This document shows positions 25,282 through 33,499 of a stretch of DNA of 64,000 nt, piece by piece. Every line of letters begins with the position of its first letter. Positions within the stretch are counted from its first letter, which is position 1. The position numbers and the translations under genes are program-made. Under the pieces are notes generated by a model. That model had not been told where the DNA came from. It saw only the letters and a program-made list of their open reading frames with translations, and searched no databases. Origin of the DNA: Streptomyces monomycini (GTDB lineage: Bacteria > Actinomycetota > Actinomycetes > Streptomycetales > Streptomycetaceae); NCBI RefSeq assembly GCF_022271435.1, contig NZ_JAFIQY010000025.1, positions 1-64,000 on the forward strand. Direction: 5' to 3'.

Positions 25282-27192
25282 GTGGGACGTCACAGCCGCC
25301 GGAGCCCGGCCGCAACCGCCGGTGACACCTCCGGAATAGGCGAGGTGGGCGAGGCGGACGGGCTCGGCGCGGCAGGTGGCGCCGGACCTGCCCCCGCCCC
25401 CGGGCCGGGTACGGGCCGCCGGCGCCGCCGCGCGGAGCCGGGACCGGACGGCGGAGGCAGCGGAGAGGCCGGCCGGACGGACGGCGCCGAGCAGCGGCGC
25501 ACGCCGGGTGGTGAGCCCGCGCAGGGTGCGGGTCGTTACGCGGCCGGGCACCGTACGCCCGAGCGCGGACCGGCGCAGGGCGCACCGTGGCAGCCCCCGG
25601 CGCAACGCGCGCCCCGGAATCCGTCCACGCGCCCCGAGCCGCACCATCATCCGACCGCGCGCTCCGCATCGCAGAACGCGCCCGCGCACGACGCGTCCGC
25701 CGGTGCGCCCGCGCACGGCACGCCCCCGAACGGCATCCCCGCGCACGACGCGTCCCCGGGTGTGCCCCCGAACGGCACCCCCGCGCTCGGCACGCCTCGC
25801 GTGCCGCGACCGCGCGAGGGGCGCCCGCAGTCCGCGTCGGCCACTCCGGCGCACGGATTCGCCCCGTTCGAGGACGGCAGCGAAGGCGCGAGCAGGCCCG
25901 CCCCCGCCCCGGGGGCCCCTGCCTCCGTCCCGGGCGCCCCCGGCGCCCCCGCTGCTGGTGCCGACGCCGCCGACACCGACGCCGCCCAGGGCGGATCCGT
26001 ACGAGCGGACAACGGCAGTGCGCCCGGTGCCGAGTCCGGGCCCGCCCTCGGCCCGACCACCACCGGTACGGGATCGGTCGGCTCACCGTTCGTCCCGCAG
26101 AACCGGGAACCGGCGCCCCGCCAGGAGTACATCGACGCCTTCGCGGCGCAGCCCGGCCCCGGAGGGAACCGCCCCGGCGGCCCCGAGGACGCGGACGACG
26201 ACGTGTTCGTGGCCGGGACCCCGGCGGGCGGACGGCCCGGACAGCCCGGGCCGGGGCGCGACACCGGCCGGTCGGTGGTCTTCCCGAGGGAGGGCGACAC
26301 CCCGGCCGACACCCCGGCCGACGCGCCGGACGCCACCCCGGACACGAGTGAACTCGGCGTCCAGGGGCCCCGGTTCACCTCCCGCAAGAAGATCGCCAAG
26401 GGCCGCACCCTCACCGGTGTGGCCGCGGCGGCCGTGACGACCGTGCTCGCGGTCGTGGTGGCCGGACAGGTCGCAGAACAGCAGCAGGACGACGGCAAGG
26501 CACAGGCGCTGAGCGGGAAGGAACGGGGCGCCGGCTCCGACGCCGCCTCGCGCTCGAACGCGCGCCCGACGCAGCAGGCGGCCCCCGCCACGTACGACGA
26601 GAAGATGGCGAAGGCCTACCCGCTGGATGCGAAGCTGGCGGCCTCCGGGCGGTTCAAGCCGGCCGGCGGGGACGCCAAGGCGCCCGGCCACGGCCCGGTG
26701 TCGCGCTACCGCGTCGACGTGGAGGAGGGCATGGGCCTGGACGGCGAACTGTTCGCCGACGCGGTGCACAAGACCCTCAACGACGAGCGCAGTTGGGCCC
26801 ACGGGGGCCGGCGCGCCTTCGAGCGGGTGGGCTCCGGCAAGGCCGACTACGTCATCACGCTGGCGAGCCCCGGGACCACCGCCAAGTGGTGCGCCAAGTC
26901 CGGGCTCGACACGACCGAGGACAACGTGTCGTGCGACTCGGCGGCGACCGAGCGGGTCATGATCAACGCGTACCGGTGGGCGCGGGGCGCCGAGACCTAC
27001 GGGCCGGACCAGCTGCACGCGTACCGGCAGATGCTCATCAACCACGAGGTGGGCCACCGGCTCGGCCGCAACCACGAGAGCTGCTCGCGGCAGGGCGCGC
27101 TGGCACCGGTGATGATGCAGCAGACCAAATTCCTGACCACGGACGGCGCGACCTGCCGCCCCAACGCCTGGCCGTTCCCGGAAGGGCAGTGA
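25282..27192 (+). CDS. DUF3152 domain protein, membrane-anchored putative zinc metallopeptidase
   Basis: A 636-residue protein. Residues 1-360 are a low-complexity Pro/Ala/Gly/Arg cytoplasmic region, about 372-395 a transmembrane helix (GVAAAAVTTVLAVVVAG), and about 440-636 the extracellular DUF3152 domain. The latter includes NHEVGHRLGRNHESC, a zincin-like HExxHxxGxxH arrangement (HEVGH...H), so a metallopeptidase function is likely. DUF3152 family members (mycobacterial Rv3207c) lie next to moeZ; here two operons are inserted between them. GTG 25282 is preceded by TAGGAG. Confidence 0.88.
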   Translation: MGRHSRRSPAATAGDTSGIGEVGEADGLGAAGGAGPAPAPGPGTGRRRRRAEPGPDGGGSGEAGRTDGAEQRRTPGGEPAQGAGRYAAGHRTPERGPAQGAPWQPPAQRAPRNPSTRPEPHHHPTARSASQNAPAHDASAGAPAHGTPPNGIPAHDASPGVPPNGTPALGTPRVPRPREGRPQSASATPAHGFAPFEDGSEGASRPAPAPGAPASVPGAPGAPAAGADAADTDAAQGGSVRADNGSAPGAESGPALGPTTTGTGSVGSPFVPQNREPAPRQEYIDAFAAQPGPGGNRPGGPEDADDDVFVAGTPAGGRPGQPGPGRDTGRSVVFPREGDTPADTPADAPDATPDTSELGVQGPRFTSRKKIAKGRTLTGVAAAAVTTVLAVVVAGQVAEQQQDDGKAQALSGKERGAGSDAASRSNARPTQQAAPATYDEKMAKAYPLDAKLAASGRFKPAGGDAKAPGHGPVSRYRVDVEEGMGLDGELFADAVHKTLNDERSWAHGGRRAFERVGSGKADYVITLASPGTTAKWCAKSGLDTTEDNVSCDSAATERVMINAYRWARGAETYGPDQLHAYRQMLINHEVGHRLGRNHESCSRQGALAPVMMQQTKFLTTDGATCRPNAWPFPEGQ

Positions 27193-27399
27193 GCCGCCGG
27201 GGCTTCGGAGAGCGCTGATCCGGGGGCGGCTGGGCGTGCCGCGCCGGTGTACCGGGCCTGGTCCGCCGTGCCGGCCCGCCGACCCGGCCAGGCGCGGCCC
27301 CTCGGCCCCGCGGCCCCGTAAGTCCGGCATACGGAACGGCCCGTCTCTCATCGCGGGACACCTTTGCCACCGGACGCACATTCGGGAAGTCTTCCTCCC

Positions 27400-27495
27400 A
27401 TGCCGCGCCCTGCCACCGCCTTCGGACACGCCGCTTTCGAGCTGGCGCTGATCGGCGTGTCCGTGCAGTCCGTGGCCGACATCCACTGTCGCTGA
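27400..27495 (+). CDS. Leader peptide ending in Cys-Arg (Ms4533A-like cysteine leader)
   Basis: A 31-codon ORF, too short for ordinary gene callers, ending FELALIGVSVQSVADIHCR followed by TGA. This tail matches, from memory, the short Cys-containing leader peptides (Ms4533A type) that precede sulfur-assimilation and transport genes in actinobacteria, where a cysteine-dependent ribosome stall controls downstream expression. Its only Cys codon is the penultimate codon. GGGAAG lies about 10 nt before the ATG inside a small inverted repeat (GGGAAGTCTTCC). It is 211 bp upstream of the ABC transporter operon. Confidence 0.7.
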   Translation: MPRPATAFGHAAFELALIGVSVQSVADIHCR

Positions 27496-27706
27496 GGCCC
27501 GTCCCCGGCCGCGCGGAAGCGCGCCGCGACGGCCCGCGACCGCCGGGGCCGTGAGACGCGGCGACCTGTGACCCCGGGCCGGGGCGTCCCCCGCGTATCC
27601 ACGTATCTCACTCGAACGTGTCCGCAGGGGCGGCCCCGCGCCTCACCGCGCCCCTCCTGCCGCCGCCTTCCGCGGGTACGTCCCGCTGCGAAAGGCACCC
27701 ACCGAC
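27496..27706 (+). promoter_or_regulatory. Putative attenuator region between leader peptide and ABC operon
   Basis: A GC-rich stretch with several hairpins, including GGCCGCGCG-GAAG-CGCGCC-type pairing near 27510-27535 and a later GGGGCG/CGCCCC pair around 27627-27655. No U-tract is evident, so control could be by Rho or by RBS masking rather than a classical terminator. AAAGG at about 27692 is the only ribosome site before the substrate-binding protein gene. Confidence 0.4.
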
Positions 27707-29443
27707 ATGGCCGAGCCGTCCCGCCCCCGTCACTCCGCCCCCGCCAGACGCGCGGTCACCGTCGCGGTGGCCGTCGCGCTGGCCGCCGGGGCCACCGCCT
27801 GCGGCCCCAAGGACACCGCGGCGGGTGACGGCGCGGGCGCCGCGCCCGCCAAGGGCGGCACGCTCACCGTCCTGAACTCCGCACCCCAGACCAACTTCGA
27901 CCCGGCGCGCCTTTACACCTCCGGCGGCGGCAAGGTACCGACCCTGGTCTTCCGTACGCTGACCACCCGCAACCGGGAGAACGGCGCGGTCGGCGCGAAG
28001 GCCGTACCGGACCTCGCCACCGACACCGGGCGGCCCAGCGAGAACGCCACGGTGTGGACGTACACGCTCAAGGACGGGCTGAAGTTCGAGGACGGCTCGC
28101 CGATCACCAGCGCCGACGTGAAGTACGGGATCGAGCGTTCCTTCGCCGCCGAACTCTCCGGCGGCGCGCCGTATCTGCGGGACTGGCTGGTCGGCGGCGA
28201 AAGCTACCAAGGGCCCTACAAGGACAAGGACAAGGACGGGCTGAAGTCCATCGAGACCCCGGACGAGAAGACCCTCGTCTTCCACCTGAAGAAGCCCGAG
28301 GGCGAATTCCCGCTGCTCGCCACGCAGACACAGTTCGCGCCGGTGCCGAAAGCCAAGGACACCGGCACCAAGTACGAGGAACACCCGGTCTCCTCGGGGC
28401 CGTACAAGGTCGCCAAGAACACCGGGGACGGCGAACACCTCGTTCTGGAACGCAATCCGTACTGGTCCGAGAAGACCGACTCCGAACGGCACGCCTATCC
28501 CGATACCATCGAGGTGAAATCCGGCCTGGACTCCGCGGTCATCAACCAGCGGCTGGCCACCGGCGCAGGTCCGGACGCCGCCGCGGTGACCACCGACACC
28601 AACCTCGGCCCGGCCGAACTCGCGCAGATCAGCGGCGACGCGGGGCTCGGCAAAAGGGTCGGCACCGGCCACTTCGGTTACACCGACTACCTTGCCTTCA
28701 ACCCGAAGGTGAAGCCGTTCGACGACCCGAAGGTGCGCCAGGCCGTCGCATACGCCGTCAACCGGCAGAGCGTCGTGAACGCCGCCGGCGGCTCCGCGCT
28801 CGCCGAACCCGCCACCACCTTCCTGCCGAACGGCGAAGCCTTCGGCCACACCCCGTACGACCCGTTCCCGGCGGGCCGTACCGGAAATCCGGCCAAGGCG
28901 AAGGAACTGCTGAAGGAAGCCGGTCACGGGAACGGGCTGAGCATCACCCTCACGCATTCCACCGCCAAGAACTTCGAGACCGGCCCGGACATCGCCACCG
29001 CCGTGCAGGAAGCCCTGAAGAAGGCCGGAATCACCGTCAAACTCCAGGGCCTGGAGGACAACGACTACAAGGAGAAGGTGCACAGCGTCGACGACGCGCC
29101 GGGCCTGTTCATCGGCGGCTGGGGAGCGGACTGGCCGTCCGGCGGCCCGTTCCTCGCGCCGGTCTTCGACGGCCGGCAGATCGTCCGGGACGCCTCCAAC
29201 TTCAACCACGCGCAGCTCGACGACCCGGCGGTCAACCACGAGATCGACGAGATCAACAAGCTGACCGACCTGAAGGCGGCGGCGGTCCGGTGGGGCGCGC
29301 TGGACAAGAAGATCGGCGCGCAGGCCCTGTCCGTACCGCTCTTCCACCCCGTCTACAAGCGGCTGTACGGCAAGGACGTCAAGAACGTCGTCATCAGCGA
29401 CTGGGACGGCGTGCTGGACGTCTCCCAGGTCGCGGTCAAGTGA
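27707..29443 (+). CDS. Oligopeptide/dipeptide-type ABC transporter substrate-binding lipoprotein
   Basis: A 578-residue SBP_bac_5 family protein. A basic N-region (RPRHSAPARRA) and hydrophobic core end in the lipobox TAC (Cys32), so it is membrane-anchored. Family landmarks include LDSAVINQRLATGAGPDA, VRQAVAYAVNRQSVV and GGWGADWPSG. It binds peptides or nickel-like/opine-like ligands in known relatives; the Cys leader peptide upstream suggests a sulfur-containing ligand such as a cysteine peptide or glutathione, which is inference. Its stop overlaps the next gene (GTGA), so translation of the permease is coupled. Confidence 0.92.
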   Translation: MAEPSRPRHSAPARRAVTVAVAVALAAGATACGPKDTAAGDGAGAAPAKGGTLTVLNSAPQTNFDPARLYTSGGGKVPTLVFRTLTTRNRENGAVGAKAVPDLATDTGRPSENATVWTYTLKDGLKFEDGSPITSADVKYGIERSFAAELSGGAPYLRDWLVGGESYQGPYKDKDKDGLKSIETPDEKTLVFHLKKPEGEFPLLATQTQFAPVPKAKDTGTKYEEHPVSSGPYKVAKNTGDGEHLVLERNPYWSEKTDSERHAYPDTIEVKSGLDSAVINQRLATGAGPDAAAVTTDTNLGPAELAQISGDAGLGKRVGTGHFGYTDYLAFNPKVKPFDDPKVRQAVAYAVNRQSVVNAAGGSALAEPATTFLPNGEAFGHTPYDPFPAGRTGNPAKAKELLKEAGHGNGLSITLTHSTAKNFETGPDIATAVQEALKKAGITVKLQGLEDNDYKEKVHSVDDAPGLFIGGWGADWPSGGPFLAPVFDGRQIVRDASNFNHAQLDDPAVNHEIDEINKLTDLKAAAVRWGALDKKIGAQALSVPLFHPVYKRLYGKDVKNVVISDWDGVLDVSQVAVK

Positions 29444-30492
29444 CGACGGCCGGCATGACGTCACCCCAGGCCGACGCGGCGCTCCCTCCGCACGAGGTGA
29501 CGCCTGCTCGGAAAGGGACGGTCTGGCGGCGGCTGCGGCAGCGCCCGGCCGCCGTGCTCTCCGCGGCCGTCCTGATCGTCCTCGTCCTGCTCGCCCTCGG
29601 CGCGCCGCTGCTGGCCGCGCTGGAGGGCCAGGACCCCACCACGTACCACGACGACCTGATCGACTCCGCGCGCGGCGGCGTGCCGCTCGGGTCGTACGGC
29701 GGGATCAGCGCCGACCACTGGCTGGGCGTCGAACCCGGCACCGGCCGGGACATGTTCGCGCGGCTGCTGTACGGGGCCCGGGTCTCCCTGCTCATCGCGC
29801 TCGGCGCCACGGCCGTACAGGTCCTCATCGGTGTGGTGGTCGGCCTCGCGGCCGGGCTGGGCAACCGGCTCGCCGACCAGGTGCTCTCCCGGTTCACCGA
29901 GGTGCTGACCGCGCTGCCGATGCTCGTCATCGCGATCTCGCTGACCGCGATCGTGCCCGCCGACTTCCCCCGTCCGCTGCTGCTGGTGCTGGTCATCGGC
30001 CTGCTCAGCTGGTTCGGCACCTCGCGGATCGTGCGGGCCCGGACGCTGGCGCTGAAGAAGCTGGACCATGTGGCGGCGGCCCGGCTCGGCGGCGCGGGAC
30101 CGCTGCGCGTGGCGCGGCGCGAGCTGCTGCCGTCGCTCGCCGCACCGGTGATCACGTACGCGGCGGTCCTGGTGCCCGGCAACATCGTGGTCGAGGCGTC
30201 GCTGTCCTTCCTCGGCATCGGCGTCCGGCCGCCCACCGCGTCCTGGGGGCAGATGCTGTCGACCGCGACGACCTGGTTCCGGGCCGACCCGGTGTACGTC
30301 CTGCTCCCGGCGGGCTTCCTGCTGGTCACCGTGCTCGCGTTCACGGTGCTGGGCGACGTGGTCCGTACGGCGCTGGATCCGCGTGAGCGGTCCCGGCTGC
30401 GGATCGGCACCCGGGCGGGCCGCAAGGAGAAGCCCCCGAAGAAGGAAAAGCACGACGTGCGCGAGAAGCGCGAGAAGGAGGCTGTCGTATGA
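29440..30492 (+). CDS. DppC/OppC-type ABC transporter permease
   Basis: About 350 residues. A hydrophilic N-terminus precedes helix 1 (AAVLSAAVLIVLVLLALGAPLLA), and then comes the DppC-specific domain: LGVEPGTGRDMFARLLYGARVSL and the EAA loop LGGAGPLRVARRELLPSLAAPV. A highly charged C-terminal tail is rich in Lys/Glu (KEKPPKKEKHDVREKREKE). GTG 29440 overlaps the upstream stop; ATG 29455 is the alternative. It overlaps the next permease by 4 nt. Placing the C-type permease before the B-type is the reverse of the common dppBC order. Confidence 0.88.
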   Translation: MTTAGMTSPQADAALPPHEVTPARKGTVWRRLRQRPAAVLSAAVLIVLVLLALGAPLLAALEGQDPTTYHDDLIDSARGGVPLGSYGGISADHWLGVEPGTGRDMFARLLYGARVSLLIALGATAVQVLIGVVVGLAAGLGNRLADQVLSRFTEVLTALPMLVIAISLTAIVPADFPRPLLLVLVIGLLSWFGTSRIVRARTLALKKLDHVAAARLGGAGPLRVARRELLPSLAAPVITYAAVLVPGNIVVEASLSFLGIGVRPPTASWGQMLSTATTWFRADPVYVLLPAGFLLVTVLAFTVLGDVVRTALDPRERSRLRIGTRAGRKEKPPKKEKHDVREKREKEAVV

Positions 30493-31478
30493 CCGGCTAC
30501 GCACTGCGCCGGCTCGGCGGCGGGCTCCTGGTCCTCTTCCTGCTGACCGTCGCCGTCTACGCGCTCTTCTACGTCGCACCCGGCGACCCCGCCAAACTGG
30601 CCTGCGGGCCGCGCTGCAATCCGGGGCAGATCCAGCAGGTACGCGAACGGCTGGAGCTGGACGCGCCGGTCCTGACGCAGTACCTGCACTTCCTCCAGGG
30701 GCTGGTGGCCGGCCGCGACTTCTCGTCCGGCACCGCCGTACTGCACTGCGACGCGCCCTGCCTCGGCCTCTCCTACCAGAACAGCTCGCCCGTCACGGAG
30801 CTGCTCGCCGACCGGCTGCCGGTCACCGCGTCGCTCGCCCTCGGCTCGATGGTGCTCTGGCTGCTGCTCGGCGTCGGCACCGGCCTGCTGTCCGCGCTGC
30901 GCCGCGGCGGCACGACGGAACGCGTCCTGACCGGCCTGACCCTCGCCGGCACGGCCACCCCGGTCTTCATCACCGGACTGCTGCTCCTGATGGTGTTCTG
31001 CGCGTACCTCCAGTGGCTGCCCTTCCCCTCCTACGTCCCGCTGTCCGAGGACCCGGAGCAGTGGGCCTGGAACCTGCTGCTGCCCTGGACGGCGCTGGCG
31101 CTGCTGGAATCCGCCAAGTACGCCCGGCTGACCCGGTCCTCGACGCTGGAGACGCTGGCCGAGGACCACATCCGCACCTTCCGCGCGTACGGCGTGCGGG
31201 AACGTTCCGTCGTGACGCGGCACGCGCTGCGCGGCGCGCTGCCGCCGGTCATCGCGCTCACCGCGCTCGACCTCGGAACGATGTTCGGCGGCGCGATGCT
31301 CACCGAGGAACTCTTCGGGCTGCCCGGCATCGGCCAGCTCCTGGTCCACTCGGTGCGCGTCGTCGACCTGCCCGTGGTCGTCGGTGTCGTCCTGGGCACC
31401 GGCGCCGCCGTCATCGTCGCCAACGTCGTGGCGGACGTCCTCCACGCACTCGCCGACCGAAGGGTGGCCCTGACATGA
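30489..31478 (+). CDS. DppB/OppB-type ABC transporter permease
   Basis: A 329-residue integral membrane permease. N-terminal landmark YALRRLGGGLLVLFLLTVAVY and APGDPAKLACGPRCN, plus the EAA-like loop YGVRERSVVTRHALRGALPPV and the C-terminal LFGLPGIGQLLVHSV, define the DppB type. Starts at ATG 30489 overlapping the stop of the DppC-type gene (ATGA), and its own stop overlaps the ATPase start in the same way, giving a fully coupled four-gene operon. Confidence 0.9.
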   Translation: MTGYALRRLGGGLLVLFLLTVAVYALFYVAPGDPAKLACGPRCNPGQIQQVRERLELDAPVLTQYLHFLQGLVAGRDFSSGTAVLHCDAPCLGLSYQNSSPVTELLADRLPVTASLALGSMVLWLLLGVGTGLLSALRRGGTTERVLTGLTLAGTATPVFITGLLLLMVFCAYLQWLPFPSYVPLSEDPEQWAWNLLLPWTALALLESAKYARLTRSSTLETLAEDHIRTFRAYGVRERSVVTRHALRGALPPVIALTALDLGTMFGGAMLTEELFGLPGIGQLLVHSVRVVDLPVVVGVVLGTGAAVIVANVVADVLHALADRRVALT

Positions 31479-33310
31479 CCTCCGAGGAACCCGCGGGCAC
31501 GACCGGAGCGGCACCGGACCTGCTGAAGCCGGACCTGCTGAAGCCGGACCTGCTGAAGCCGGGCCGGTCGGTGCCGGGCCGGCCGCAGCCGGATCCGCTG
31601 GTGGAGGTCCGCGACCTGTCGGTCGCCTTTCCCGGCGGGGCCGGTGCCTTTCCAGCCGACGGGGGAGGCGCCGGTGGGGGAGACGCCGGTGGGGAAGGCC
31701 CCGCCGCCGTGCAGGCCGTGGACCGCCTCTCGTTCTCGCTGGCCGCCGGCCGGGCCCTCGGCATCGTCGGCGAGTCCGGGTCCGGCAAGTCCACCGTCGC
31801 GGCGGCCCTGCTGGACCTGCACCGGGGGACCGGAGCGCAGGTGAGCGGCACGGTACGGGTCGCCGGTACGGACGTACGGGCAGCGGACGAGCGGGAGCTG
31901 CGGCGGCTGCGCGGCGGCCGGGCCGCCATGGTGTTCCAGGACCCGCTGTCCTCGCTCGACCCGTACTACGCGATCGGCGACCAGATCGCCGAGGTGTACC
32001 GGGTGCACCGGCCGGACGTCTCACGGCGCGCCGCCCGTGCCCGCGCCGTCGAGGTGCTGGAGCGCGTGGGCATCGCGGACGCCCCCCGGCGCGCCCGCTC
32101 GCGGCCCCACGAGTTCAGCGGGGGTATGCGCCAGCGCGCGTTGCTCGCGATGGCGCTCGCCTGCGAACCGCGCCTGCTGATCGCCGACGAGCCCACCACC
32201 GCGCTGGACGTCACCGTCCAGGCGCAGATCCTCGACCTGTTGCACGGGCTGCGGGCGGAGACCGGCATGGGGCTGCTGCTGGTCACCCATGACCTGGGGG
32301 TGGTCGCGGGCAGTGTGGACGAGGTGCTGGTGATGCGCGGCGGCCGGGCGGTGGAGCACGGCCCGGTCGGCGAGGTGCTGCTCGCGCCGCGCGCGCCGTA
32401 CACGAAGGAACTGCTGGCGGCGGTACCACGGGTGGACGCGCAGCCGGACGGGCGCGCCCTGCGCGGCACGCGCGCCGGGCGCGACGGCGACGGGAGCGGG
32501 GACGGCGTCCTGCTCGAAGCCGTCGGGCTGCGGCGGGAGTTCGGTGGCCGGCGGCACCGGACGACGGCGGTCGACGAGGTCTCGCTGACCGTACGGGAAG
32601 GGGAGACCGTCGGCCTCGTGGGGGAGTCGGGCAGCGGCAAGACGACGCTCGGGCGGATGCTCGTACGCCTGCTGGACCCGACCGCGGGGACGCTGCGCTA
32701 CCGGGGGCGCGACATCGGCACCCTCGGTGACCGGCAGCTCCGTCCCTTCCGCAGCGAACTCCAGATGGTGTTCCAGGACCCGGTCTCCTCGCTCAACCCG
32801 CGGCGCAGCATCGGCGAATCGGTCGCCGACCCGCTGCGCGCGGCCGGTGACCGGGACGACGCGCGCGTGCTGCGCCGGGTGTGCGAACTGCTGGAACGGG
32901 TCGGCCTGGACCCGGCGTGGTACCACCGCTATCCGCACGAGTTCAGCGGCGGGCAGCGGCAGCGCGTCGGCATCGCGCGGGCGCTCGCCCCCGGCCCCCG
33001 GCTGCTGGTCTGCGACGAACCCGTGTCGGCGCTGGACGTCACCACACAGGCGCAGGTCGTCGGCCTCCTCGGCGAACTCCAGCGGGAGCTGGGCCTCGCG
33101 CTGGTCTTCATCGCGCACGACCTGGCGGTCGTACGGGCGGTCAGCGACCGGGTCGCGGTGATGCGCGGCGGGCGGATCGTGGAGGAGGGCAGCACCGAGG
33201 AGGTGTACGAACGCCCCCGGCACCCGTACACGAAGGGTCTGCTGGCGGCGGTGCCCGTGCTGGACCCGGAGGTGTCGGCCGGGCGGCGGGCGCTGCGCGC
33301 GGTGGCCTGA
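31475..33310 (+). CDS. Fused double ABC ATPase (DppD-DppF type)
   Basis: A 611-residue protein combining both ATP-binding subunits of a peptide transporter. Domain 1 (about 40-320): Walker A GESGSGKST, signature FSGGMRQRA, Walker B LLIADEPTT. Domain 2 (about 350-600): Walker A GESGSGKTT, FSGGQRQRV, LLVCDEPVS. Both have intact catalytic features, so both sites should be active. The N-terminus carries three DLLKP pentapeptide repeats, probably replication slippage. ATG 31475 overlaps the DppB-type stop. Fusion guarantees equal stoichiometry of the two ATPases. Confidence 0.92.
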   Translation: MTSEEPAGTTGAAPDLLKPDLLKPDLLKPGRSVPGRPQPDPLVEVRDLSVAFPGGAGAFPADGGGAGGGDAGGEGPAAVQAVDRLSFSLAAGRALGIVGESGSGKSTVAAALLDLHRGTGAQVSGTVRVAGTDVRAADERELRRLRGGRAAMVFQDPLSSLDPYYAIGDQIAEVYRVHRPDVSRRAARARAVEVLERVGIADAPRRARSRPHEFSGGMRQRALLAMALACEPRLLIADEPTTALDVTVQAQILDLLHGLRAETGMGLLLVTHDLGVVAGSVDEVLVMRGGRAVEHGPVGEVLLAPRAPYTKELLAAVPRVDAQPDGRALRGTRAGRDGDGSGDGVLLEAVGLRREFGGRRHRTTAVDEVSLTVREGETVGLVGESGSGKTTLGRMLVRLLDPTAGTLRYRGRDIGTLGDRQLRPFRSELQMVFQDPVSSLNPRRSIGESVADPLRAAGDRDDARVLRRVCELLERVGLDPAWYHRYPHEFSGGQRQRVGIARALAPGPRLLVCDEPVSALDVTTQAQVVGLLGELQRELGLALVFIAHDLAVVRAVSDRVAVMRGGRIVEEGSTEEVYERPRHPYTKGLLAAVPVLDPEVSAGRRALRAVA

Positions 33311-33499
33311 CGGCACATAGCGCGCCAGAACGCCCACCGGGGTGGAAAGTTACGTCTCTTCACCCCTTCCGGTGGCGCGACGGACAACCGTCCGCCGTGT
33401 CACCGGAATCTCTGCGTAGCTTCTTCCTGCCAGGTAGCGGCGGGCCCCCGGGGGTGACCGCCGCCGTCGACGCCGATCAGGAAGAACGGGGGTGCGCTC

